Source: JACVRM01 sp963809765
GTDB taxonomy: Bacteria; Actinomycetota; Thermoleophilia; Gaiellales; Gaiellaceae
DNA length: 64,000 nucleotides
Assembly (NCBI GenBank): GCA_963809765.1
Contig: CAWEKT010000003.1
Coordinates: 930,001-994,000, forward strand
Direction of reading: 5' to 3'
The notes beneath the pieces are model-generated. The model ran no database searches. It was not told the origin of the DNA and was given only the letters and a program-made list of their open reading frames with translations. Below, piece after piece: positions 54,824-62,626 of the stretch. The translations under genes and the position numbers were made by a program. Position 1 is the first letter of the stretch. Each line of letters starts with the position of its first letter.

Positions 54824-54880
54824 CGACGGAGGGTCGAGGGCTTGGCTCTGCGGCCCAGCCACGCCCTCGACCCTCCGTCG
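54824..54880. repeat. 18-bp perfect stem-loop in divergent region
   Basis: CGACGGAGGGTCGAGGGC (54824-54841) and GCCCTCGACCCTCCGTCG (54863-54880) are exact complements, and an inner TGGCT/AGCCA extends the structure. Loop CTGCGGCCC. The origin may be REP-like, but the sequence differs from the GGGTC family. Confidence 0.75.
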
Positions 54881-54966
54881 TCAACACTCGGCTCGCTCCG
54901 ATCTGGCGGTAATCGGGGTGGCGAGCTGGACTGACTGTAACGGCCCTGTCCGGAAGAGTCAAGTAC

Positions 54967-54976
54967 CTTGATCAAG
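54967..54976. promoter_or_regulatory. Perfect 10-bp palindrome upstream of the XRE-TPR gene
   Basis: CTTGATCAAG is flanked by AGTAC and TGATTTC in a locally AT-richer stretch 125 bp upstream of ATG 55102. Its TTGATC could be a -35 box. A dimeric XRE protein could bind here for autoregulation; this is inference. Confidence 0.4.
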
Positions 54977-55101
54977 TGATTTCGGAATGCAGCTACTTCA
55001 CTGACTTTCTCCCCTACTAATGCCCCTTTTGGGTGGTGTCCGAAAAGGACAGCTTGCGTATAGGTGAAGTGTCGGCCACACTTCCGGATACGACGCCGCC
55101 C

Positions 55102-56439
55102 ATGCCCCACACCCTGCAGACGACCTCCTCTTCGCGCCCCGGCCACCGGCTCGGAGACCGCCTGCGGCAGCTGCGCGTCGCGGCCGGGATGACGCAGACC
55201 GAGCTCGCGGGGCAGCGCTTCTCCAAGGAGTACGTCAGCCAGATCGAGCGCGGCAAGACGCGGCCCACCCAGGAGACGATCGAGTGGCTCGCGCTGCGCT
55301 TGAACGTCGACCCGGGCTACCTGGCCAGCGGCGTCTCCACGGACGACCGTGGGCGCGTCGAGGCGTCCCTCGCCCGGGCCGAGGCGCTCACGCGCGCGCA
55401 TCGCAGCGCCGAAGCCCTGGAGGAGTTCGCCACGGCGAGCCGGCTTGTCCGGATCACCGGGTCGATCGAGCTGGAGACCCGCACGCTCATCGGGGAGGCC
55501 TGGGCGCGGATCCTGGCAGGTGACGCCCGGACGGCACTGGACCTGCTCACACGCGCGCGGACGGTCGTGGAGGGCCCCGGGTTCTCCGACCTCGACCGTG
55601 CCGACGTCCTCTTCCGCCTGGGCGTCTGCCGTTACCGGCTGCAGAGCATCTCCACCGCGCTCGCCCTCCTGACCGAGGCGCTCGCCCTGTCCGAGCGGTC
55701 GGAGCTGCCGGCCGACCACCTCCGCTCGGAGATCCTCGGCTGGCGCTCGCGCTGCTACCGGCGCCAGCGCGACCTGGAGGCGGCGCGCGAGGACGTCGAG
55801 CGCGCGCTCGAGCTCTCCCAGGGCATCGACGACCGGCGCAGCGTCGCGAACACGTACTTCCAGGCGTCGCTCGTCGCCGAGCGGCTCGGCCACCTCGTCC
55901 GCGCCCGCTCCTACGCCGAGCGCGCACGGGCGCTCTACGAGCAGCTCGAGGACGAGGTGCACGTCGGCCGCCTGCTCAACAACCTCGGCGGCCTCAACCA
56001 CCTTCTGGGCAAGTCCGACGACGCGATCGAGAACCTCAAGGCCTCCTTCGCCGTCGCCCTCGAGCAGGGCACGGACACCGACGCCGCCACCGCCGCCGGC
56101 TCCCTCGCTCGAGTGCACCTCGACCGCGGCGAGCACGCTGACGCGGAGCGGCTCGCAGGCGAGGCACTCAAGTTTCTCGGCGAGCGTGCCGACTACGCCA
56201 CTGAGATCGCGGGTTCGCAGCAAGTGCTCGGGCGCGCACTCATGGAGCAAGGACGACTCGACGAGGCAGAGGAGTGGTTCACACGGGCGGACGCCGTGGC
56301 AGAGCAGTCGGAATCACCGAGCCACCGGGCATCGATCTGGGTGGCTCAGGGCGACCTCGCGAGTCGCAGGGGGGAGGACCGGGCAGCTGCGCGGCTCTAC
56401 CGGCGCGCAGCAGAAGCGCTTCAAGACGTCCGGTTCTAG
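55102..56439 (+). CDS. XRE family regulator with TPR-repeat sensor domain (RRNPP-like)
   Basis: 445 aa from ATG 55102 (MPHTLQTTSSSRPGHRLGDR); an in-frame GTG at 55033 would add 23 residues of unconvincing sequence. The HTH (about 15-70) has RLRQLRVAAGMTQTELAGQRFSKEYVSQIERGKTRPTQETIEWLALRLNVDPGYL in XRE order. The rest (about 75-445) consists of about nine 35-40-aa helical hairpins with TPR signatures (ALDLLTRARTVVEG; LLNNLGGLNHLLGKSDDAIENLKASFAVA; LDEAEEWFTRADAVAEQ). HTH-TPR is the architecture of peptide-binding RRNPP regulators (Rgg, PlcR, NprR, ComR). It is followed 20 bp later by a secreted 42-aa peptide gene. No frame break despite a 1.3-kb length, in contrast to many neighbours. Confidence 0.87.
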   Translation: MPHTLQTTSSSRPGHRLGDRLRQLRVAAGMTQTELAGQRFSKEYVSQIERGKTRPTQETIEWLALRLNVDPGYLASGVSTDDRGRVEASLARAEALTRAHRSAEALEEFATASRLVRITGSIELETRTLIGEAWARILAGDARTALDLLTRARTVVEGPGFSDLDRADVLFRLGVCRYRLQSISTALALLTEALALSERSELPADHLRSEILGWRSRCYRRQRDLEAAREDVERALELSQGIDDRRSVANTYFQASLVAERLGHLVRARSYAERARALYEQLEDEVHVGRLLNNLGGLNHLLGKSDDAIENLKASFAVALEQGTDTDAATAAGSLARVHLDRGEHADAERLAGEALKFLGERADYATEIAGSQQVLGRALMEQGRLDEAEEWFTRADAVAEQSESPSHRASIWVAQGDLASRRGEDRAAARLYRRAAEALQDVRF

Positions 56440-56459
56440 TGCGGAAAGGAGGTGCGCAT

Positions 56460-56588
56460 ATGAGAATTCGTCTCGCACTCGCATTCGCGCTCGTGACCCT
56501 GGTGACAGCAATGTTCCCGACGGTCGCGGGAGCCGGGATGCACGACGGCCACGACCAGTTCAATCGCGGCGCGCCGACGTCGCACTAG
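56460..56588 (+). CDS. Small secreted peptide, candidate signal for the XRE-TPR regulator
   Basis: 42 aa, ATG 56460 behind a near-consensus ribosome binding site AAAGGAGGT at 6-nt spacing. Residues 1-25 form a Sec signal peptide: MRIRLALAFALVTLVTAMFP followed by TVAGA, with an Ala-x-Ala site (A23-G24-A25). The predicted mature part is the 17-aa GMHDGHDQFNRGAPTSH, rich in His and Asp. The gene starts 20 bp after the regulator stop on the same strand, so the two are almost surely cotranscribed. The size, export signal and position match propeptide genes of Rgg/PlcR-type quorum-sensing pairs. A metal-binding or structural peptide is the main alternative. Confidence 0.75.
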   Translation: MRIRLALAFALVTLVTAMFPTVAGAGMHDGHDQFNRGAPTSH

Positions 56589-56661
56589 CCGATCACCCGG
56601 CTCCGCCTCGCTGCGGCGCCGATAGACCGAGACGAGCCGGGGGCCCCGCAAGGGCCCTCGC

Positions 56662-57276
56662 TCACGTTCTGCCCTGGCTAGCGGGTTCGAGCCTCAGCCA
56701 CGCGCGACGGGCGCTCCGAATCCCCTCGACGTCGTCGTCGAGCAAGCCACCCAGGCGGACGCCGACGGCGCCGAGGAGCCCGGTGGCGATGAAGAGCCAG
56801 GCTTCGGCGACCGGATCGAGTTCGCGCCGCAGCGCACCGGTCTCCTGTGCCGTGCGCACGGCGTCGGCGACGAAGCCGTGGATCGCACGCACGCGACGTC
56901 GCAGCGAGCGCCGGATCTCGGTGTCCTCGCTCGCCTCGCCGAGCGCCTGCAGCCAGACGTTGGCCACCAGCGCGTGCTCCTCCGTGCCGTACGTCGCCCG
57001 GCCCATCGCGGGCAGCCACTCTGCGGGATCGCTCTCTGCCTCCATCGCCTCCGCCCAGCGGGTCTGCGTGCGCTCCCAGGCGGCTTCCAGGCAGGCGATG
57101 TAGAGATCGCGCTTTGAGGGAAAGTGCTTGTACAGCACCGGCTCCGTGACTTCGGCCGCCCTGGCGATCTCGGCGGTGGTCGTGCCACGGTAGGTGCCGC
57201 GGGCGAACGCCCGCAGGGCACAGTCGAGCAGGAGCGCCCGCCGCTCGGCTGCGGGCAGCCGCGTGCGGACGGTCAC
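56662..57276 (-). CDS. TetR family transcriptional regulator
   Basis: 204 aa. The HTH is at about 10-55: RRALLLDCALRAFARGTYRGTTTAEIARAAEVTEPVLYKHFPSKRDLYIACLEAAW, ending in the TetR YxHFxSKxxL pattern. The ligand-binding domain carries many acidic and aromatic residues. GTG 57276 overlaps the stop of the MFS gene (GTGA), so it is the second gene of an exporter-regulator operon; the likely operator is at 58703-58718 just upstream of the MFS start. The inducer is probably an MFS substrate, unknown. Confidence 0.88.
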   Translation of the reverse strand: MTVRTRLPAAERRALLLDCALRAFARGTYRGTTTAEIARAAEVTEPVLYKHFPSKRDLYIACLEAAWERTQTRWAEAMEAESDPAEWLPAMGRATYGTEEHALVANVWLQALGEASEDTEIRRSLRRRVRAIHGFVADAVRTAQETGALRRELDPVAEAWLFIATGLLGAVGVRLGGLLDDDVEGIRSARRAWLRLEPASQGRT

Positions 57277-58701
57277 GCCACCGGCTCAGGTGCCACGTGC
57301 CGGTCGTCGTGCGGCTGGTGGCGCACGGTGAGCACCGCAACCGCAGCACCGACGAAGGCGATGATCGAGGCGACCACGAGCGCGTTGGAGAACCCCTCCA
57401 CGAAGGAGGCCGGCGTCGGGGGGCTGGCGAGACTGTGCGCCACGATCGCGCCCATCAGCGCGACCCCGAGCGAGCCGCCGACCTGGCGCGACGAGTTCAG
57501 CACCGCGGAACCGACGCCGGCCCGGTCGGCGGAGACGGCCCGCATGGCGGCGGCGGCGCTCGGGGTCATGGTGAGCGCCATGCCTGTCCCCCCGATGATG
57601 AACGCGACGAGCAGGTGCCAGTAGCTCGCCGTCTCGTCGAGACGTGAGAAGTAGAGGAGCTGGACCCCGACGAGGACGAGCCCGACGGTCATCAGCCAGC
57701 GCGAGCCGACGCGGTCCGAAGGTCCGGCCGGCGAGGGGCGCGATGAGGATGATCAGCACCGTCATGGGCAGGAACGCTGCGCCCGTCTGTACCGCCGAGT
57801 AGCCCAGGACGTTCTGCATGTAGAGCGAGACGAAGAAGAAGACGCCGAACATCGCGAGCGCAACGAGCAGCGTCACGAGGTTGGCCCCGGTGTACGTGGG
57901 GTTGCGGAAGAGCGAGAGGTCGAGCATCGGCGTCCGCGCCGCGCCGCTCGATGACGACGAAGAGCGACGAGCCCGACCGCGGCGAGGACGAACGCGCCGA
58001 CGATCCGGGCGGAGCTCCAGCCGTAGCTGTTGCCCTCGATCAGACCGTAGGTCAGCGCGAACAGCCCGAGCGCCGGAGGTGAGCAGCCCGGGCAGGTCGA
58101 GCCGCTGGTCGGCACGCGTGTCGCGCGACTCGTCGATGAGGACGAAGCTGGCAGCGACGGCGAGCACGCCGACCGGGACGTTGATGAAGAAGATCCAGTG
58201 CCACGACACGTGCTGGGTGATCAGCCCGCCGACGAGCGGCCCGATCGCGAGCGCGAGCGCCGAGACGCCCGCCCAGATGCCGATCGCCGTACCCCGCTGC
58301 CGCGGCGGAAAGGTCGCCGAGACGATCGACAGCGTCGCCGGGTTCATGATCGCGGCCCCCACGCCCTGGAGCAGCCGGGCGGCGATGAGCACGTCCCCGT
58401 TCGGCGCCAGCCCGCACGCCAGCGAGGCGACGGTGAAGACCGAGATGCCGACGACGAACATCAGCCGGCGCCCGTAGTGGTCGGCGAGCTTGCCGCCGCT
58501 GAGCATGAAGGCCGCGAACGTCAGGGCGTAGCCGGTGACGATCCACTCGAGCTCCGAGAGGCCGACGCCGAGGTCGCGCTGGATCGCCGGCAGGGCCACG
58601 TTCACGACCGTGTTGTCGAGCATGATCATGAAGAGCCCGAGCGCCACCGCGGCGAGCGTCCACCACTTCCGCGTCGCCGGGTCGAAGATCGAGGCGCGCA
58701 T
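57273..58701 (-). CDS. MFS transporter, DHA2/EmrB-QacA type, frame broken
   Basis: About 475 aa, 14-TM exporter from ATG 58701 (MRASIFDPATRKWWTLAAVA). Motif A GGKLADHYGRRLMFVVG, motif C GVSALALAIGPLVGGLITQHVSWHWIFFINVP, and a C-terminal helix set up to HDDRHVAPEPVA. Breaks near 58075, 57955, 57945 and 57720 are each repaired by one base. As with other conserved genes nearby, sequence error is more likely than decay. It is transcribed away from the acyl-CoA synthetase and translationally coupled to the TetR gene. Its start codon immediately follows the operator, with no room for a normal ribosome binding site, so the transcript is probably leaderless. Confidence 0.83.
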
Positions 58702-58702
58702 G

Positions 58703-58718
58703 GTTAGGGAACACTAAC
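58703..58718. promoter_or_regulatory. TetR-type operator at the MFS start
   Basis: GTTAGGGAACACTAAC: GTTAG and CTAAC arms across GGAACA, close to the TTAGTGxxCACTAA form common for TetR regulators of MFS pumps. It lies 1 bp upstream of the MFS ATG (minus strand) and 28 bp upstream of the divergent synthetase GTG, so it could control both. Confidence 0.65.
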
Positions 58719-58745
58719 TTACGCGACGCTGCATAGGCTGGAGCC

Positions 58746-60671
58746 GTGGCCGAGGTGGTGTGGCGTCCCTCCCCAGAGGTGCTCGAGCACGCGAACGTCG
58801 GGCGGCTGATGCGCCGGCACGGCCACGACGACTACTGGGAGCTCGGTCGAGCGCTCGCAGCGCGACCCGGACTGGTTCTGGCCCGCCGTGGTGGACGACC
58901 TCGGACTGCCGTTCTTCGAGCGCTGGCGGCAGGTGCTCGACCGCTCCCGGGGCCCCGAGTGGACGACCTGGTTCATCGGCGCGCGGCTCAACATCGCGCA
59001 CGCCTGCGTCCACCGCTGGGCCGAGGGCGAGCGTGCCAAGGCAACCGCGGTCGTCTCGCTCGCCGAGGACGGCGGCCGGCGCGAGCTGACCTACGGAGAG
59101 CTCTCTCAGGAGGTGACGCGGCTCGCGGAGGCGCTCGTGGCGCGGGGCGTCGAGCCCGGCGACCGTGTTGCCATCTACCTGCCCATGTCTGCCGAGGTGG
59201 CCATCGCCTCGCACGCCTGCGCGCACATCGGCGCGATCCAGGTGCCGGTCTTCTCCGGGTTTGCGGCACCGGCCGTGGCGACCCGGCTCCAGGACGCCGA
59301 GGCGAAGGTTCTGATCACCGCCGACGGCTCGCTCCGGCGCGGCCGCGAGGTGCCGATGAAGGCGATCGCCGACGAGGCCGCCGCCGCCTCGCCGTCGCTC
59401 GAGCACGTGCTCGTCTGGCGGCGGCTGGACAACGGCGCGTCGATGCAGGCGGGCCGTGACGAGTACTGGGACGAGGCGGTCTCCTCCTCGGCCGGCGTCC
59501 TCCCGGCCCGGGAGCTCGACGCCGAGCATCCCTACCTGCTCACGTACACGTCCGGGACGACCGGCAAGCCCAAGGGCATCGTGCACGTGCACGGCGGCTT
59601 CCTGGTCTCGATCGCGCGCGAAGTGGCCTACCAGGCGGACGCGCACCCCGAGGACCGCCTGCACTTCTCCACCGACATGGGCTGGATCATGGGGCCGTGG
59701 ACCGTGGTCGGCGGCCACGCGGCTGGGGTGCACGCTCGTGCTCGCCGAGGGGGCGCCGGACTGGCCCGGCCGACCGCCTCTGGCGGCTGGTCGAGGACGA
59801 GCGGGTGACCATCCTCGGCTGCTCGCCGACGCTGATCCGCGCGCTCATCCCGCACGGCGAGCCGCACGCCGACCTCAGCTCGCTGCGCGTCATCGTCACC
59901 ACCGGCGAGCCGTGGAACCCCGATCCCTACCGCTGGCTCTTCGAGCGTGTGGGCGGCGGCCGCTGCCCGATCATCAACTGCTCGGGTGGCACCGAGGTCG
60001 GCGCCTGCTTCCTCTCGCCCACGCCCGCGGTGCCGATCAAGGCGTGCTCGCTCGGCGGCCCGGCGCTGGGGATGGCCATGGACGTGGTCGACGCGGAGGG
60101 CCGCTCGGTGCGCGGCGAGGTCGGAGAGCTGGTCTGCCGCGAGCCGTTCCCCGGCATGACCCGCGGCTTCTGGCACGACCCGGAGCGCTACCTCGACACC
60201 TACTGGCGCCGCTTTCCGGGCGTGTGGGTGCACGGCGACTGGGCCTCGGTCGACGACGACGGCTTCTGGTTCCTGCACGGCCGCTCCGACGACACGCTCA
60301 ACATCGCGGGCAAGCGCATCGGCCCCGCCGAGATCGAGTCCGCCGCCGTCGAGCACCCTGCGGTCAGCGAGGCGGCCGCGATCGGCGTCCCGCACGAGGT
60401 CAAGGGCGAGGTGGCGTGGGTCTTCTGCATCCTGGCGCCGGGCTTCGACGGCTCTCCCGAGCTCGCCGCCGAGGTCGCCGACACGGCCGCGCGCGAGCTC
60501 GGCAAGGCGTTCCGGCCCGATCGCGTCGTCTTCGTGGCGTCCCTGCCGAAGACCCGAAGCGCGAAGATCATGCGGCGCGCCGTGCGTGCGCAGGCGCTGG
60601 GCACGGATCCCGGCGACCTCTCCTCGCTCGAGAACCCCGAGGCGCTGGACGAGATCGCGCGTGCCGTCTGA
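58746..60671 (+). CDS. Acyl-CoA synthetase (ACS-like, AMP-forming)
   Basis: About 640 aa from GTG 58746. N-terminal ACAS_N-like region (DYWELGR...SQRDPDWFWPAVVDDLGLPFFERW), AMP-binding P-loop YLLTYTSGTTGKPKGIVHVHGG (about 265), INCSGGTEVGACF (A5), and the C-terminal hinge and catalytic region DDTLNIAGKRIGPAEIESA...LPKTRSAKIMRRAVRA with the adenylation/thioester Lys. Breaks near 58863, 59722 and 59775 are each repaired by one base. The ACAS_N extension points to short-chain substrates (acetate, propionate or a related acid). The next two genes overlap it end to start, so the three form an operon. Confidence 0.85.
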
Positions 60672-61083
60672 GGTTCGCTGGCGGCTGCGGCTCGCGTCGC
60701 CGCCGGAGCGGGTCTGGCAGCTGCTCGCGACGGACGACGGCCGAGCGCGATTCTGGGCCGAGGAGGCGCGCGAGCACGACGGTGCGATCGACTTCCGCTT
60801 CCCCAACGACCAGCGCTGGTCGGGCCAGGTGGTGGCGCGCGAGGAGCCGGGCGGCTTCGCGGTCGACTACTTCGGCACGCCGGCGGCGTTCGAGCTCGAG
60901 CCCGACGGCGCCGGCGGCACCGATCTGACGCTGACCCAGGAAGTCGCGGACGAGTGGCACGCCGAGGTGAACGCCGGCTGGGTCTCGGTGCTGCTCGCCC
61001 TCAAGGCCGCCTGCGACTTCGACGTCGACCTGCGCAACCACGACGCGTCGCGGTCCTGGTCGCAGGGATACTGCGACAACTGA
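60661..61083 (+). CDS. SRPBCC (START-like) domain protein
   Basis: 140 aa from GTG 60661, overlapping the synthetase stop by 11 bp. AHSA1/SRPBCC fold: VRWRLRLASPPERVWQLLATDDGRARFWAEEA at the start, GQVVAREEPGGFAVDYFG and TDLTLTQEVADEWHAEVNAGWVSVLLALKAACDFDVDLRNHD later. These proteins bind hydrophobic ligands or help acyl and polyketide reactions. Its coupling to an acyl-CoA synthetase and an SDR suggests handling of an acyl intermediate; that is inference. Its stop overlaps the SDR start (TGATG). Confidence 0.85.
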   Translation: MPSEVRWRLRLASPPERVWQLLATDDGRARFWAEEAREHDGAIDFRFPNDQRWSGQVVAREEPGGFAVDYFGTPAAFELEPDGAGGTDLTLTQEVADEWHAEVNAGWVSVLLALKAACDFDVDLRNHDASRSWSQGYCDN

Positions 61084-61846
61084 TGGCCGAGCTCGACGGA
61101 CAAGTCGCACTCGTCACCGGCGGCGGCCGCGGCATCGGCGCGGGCGTCGCTCGCGAGCTGACGGACGCCGGCATGCGGGTCGCGGTGTCGGCGCGGAGCC
61201 GCAGACGAGGTCGAGGCGGTGGCCCGCCGAGATCGACGGCCTTGCTGTCGTGGCCGACGTCACCGACGAGGGCGACGTCGAGCGGATGGTCGCGACGACC
61301 GAGGAGCAGCTCGGCCCCATCGACTTGCTGGTGGCGAACGCCGGCACCGGCAGCCACCGGGGGCCGACCTGGGAGCTGCCGGCCGAGGAATGGTGGCGGA
61401 CGCTCGAGGTCAACGTGCTCGGCGTCCACCTCACCTGCCGCGCCGTCATCCCGCGCATGCTGGAGCGCGGCGGCGGCCGCATCGTCATCACCGGCAGCGG
61501 GGCCTCCTACCTGCCGGGAGCGCGCAACACCTCGTACACGTCGAGCAAGGCCGCGATCTGCCGCTACGGCGAGACGCTCGCCAACGAGCTTGCGGGCCGC
61601 CTACCGGTGTTCGTGATCAGCCCGGGGCTCGTGCGCACCGAGATGACGGAGGGGAACTTCCCCGACGACGCACCGTGGACGCCGCCCGAGCTGGCTCCGC
61701 GCCTCGTGCGGGCGCTGGCGAGCGGCCGCGCCGACGAGCTCGCCGGCCGCTACGTCCACGCCGAGCACGACGACATCGAAGACCTGATCCGCCGCGCGGA
61801 CGAGATCCGCGAACGCGACCTCAACGCCATCCGGCTGCAGCGCTGA
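61083..61846 (+). CDS. SDR family oxidoreductase, two frame breaks
   Basis: About 253 aa from ATG 61083 (MAELDGQVALVTGGGRGIGA). Cofactor loop GGGRGIGAG near residue 14, an LVANAGTGSH segment, catalytic Ser in IVITGSGASYLPGAR, the Tyr-x-x-x-Lys in NTSYTSSKAAICRYGE, and the ISPGLVRTEMTEGNF tail. Breaks near 61203 and 61230 are each repaired by one base; the corrected text reads VSARSADEVEAVAAEIDG. The third gene of an operon with the acyl-CoA synthetase and SRPBCC protein. It might reduce a ketoacyl product or oxidise an alcohol; substrate unknown. Confidence 0.85.
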
Positions 61847-61850
61847 GCCG

Positions 61851-62552
61851 CTAGCGGCGCGGCTCGATCCACACCGCGCGCGCGACCGCGAGCACGCGCC
61901 CGTCTGCCCCCAGCAGGGCCGTCCCAGCCTCCAGGCGCCTGCCTTCGCCGCCCATGGGCCAGCCGACGACGACTGTCTCCTCGTCCGCCTGCGGCAGCGA
62001 GTCGATCCGTGCCGCGAGCCGGCCGAGCACCCGCGTGCCGCGGCCGACCAGCTCGACGGCGAACGCGCCCGGACAGTCGAGTGCGGCCCATATGAACTCG
62101 GGCCGAACGAGTCCGTCCTCGCCGGCGAGCGAGGCGTCGGGAGTCCACCGGGTCGCGACCAGCCGCTCGCCGTCGACGGGCCCCGGCTCGAGGCGGAGCG
62201 CGTCGCCGTGCTCGCGGTGCGGGCCGCAGACGAAGCACTCCGGGAAGGGATGCTCCTCGTGGCCTGAGTAGCGAGCCTCGGCGCGCTTCGCCTCGTCGGA
62301 GGTGACGACACGAGGCGGCAGGAGCTCGACCGTCGCGGGCGCCGCCTCCGCAATGAGCTGGTCGCCGTCGCGGACGTGCACGGCGTCGCCGTCCCGCTCG
62401 ACCGTAAGCGGCCGTTCCAGCGGCGGCGGTGCTCTCAGCGTCACCTCGACGGCAGGCGCATCGACCTGGGCCGCGACCAGGCCGCAGGTGTAGCCGCCGT
62501 TTGCGGTCGGCGTCGGCCCGCGGAACCTGCGCTCGATCACGATGCCCGCCAC
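61851..62552 (-). CDS. Hotdog-fold thioesterase-like protein
   Basis: 233 aa. Two-part hotdog pattern: N-terminal FRGPTPTANGGYTCGLVAAQ (the Gly-Gly-Tyr region of thioesterase-superfamily proteins), VEVTLRAPPPLERPLTVERDGD, then a Cys-rich loop HPFPECFVCGPHREHGDAL with a C-F-V-C-G motif that could bind zinc, and a second half WAALDCPGAFAVELVG with VVVGWPMGGEGRRLEAGTALLGADG. The C-x-x-C-G-x-x-x-x-x-G-L-R loop is seen in actinobacterial proteins of unknown function in this superfamily. It is convergent with the SDR gene (4-bp gap). Not named. Confidence 0.65.
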   Translation of the reverse strand: MAGIVIERRFRGPTPTANGGYTCGLVAAQVDAPAVEVTLRAPPPLERPLTVERDGDAVHVRDGDQLIAEAAPATVELLPPRVVTSDEAKRAEARYSGHEEHPFPECFVCGPHREHGDALRLEPGPVDGERLVATRWTPDASLAGEDGLVRPEFIWAALDCPGAFAVELVGRGTRVLGRLAARIDSLPQADEETVVVGWPMGGEGRRLEAGTALLGADGRVLAVARAVWIEPRR

Positions 62553-62600
62553 GACCCTATCGTGCCCGCTGAGACCCGGTCCGCGAGCCGGTCGAGTACA

Positions 62601-62623
62601 GTTTTCGACTGAAAGGCGAAAAC
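62601..62623. promoter_or_regulatory. Inverted repeat just upstream of nadE
   Basis: GTTTTCG (62601-62607) and CGAAAAC (62617-62623) are perfect complements across 9 nt, ending 3 bp before the nadE ATG. It could be an operator for NAD homeostasis control or an RNA stem hiding the start. It is AT-rich against its surroundings. Confidence 0.5.
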
Positions 62624-62626
62624 CTC

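Larger units (their letters stand above)
54546..55101. other. Long divergent intergenic region
   Basis: 556 bp between ctaA and the XRE-TPR regulator. It holds a large hairpin (54824-54880), two GGGACAGGTC direct repeats near 54745 and 54770, and the promoter-proximal palindrome at 54967. The two direct repeats resemble half of the GGGTC palindromes. I see no convincing gene. An in-frame start for the regulator at 55033 lies in its 3' part. Confidence 0.5.
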
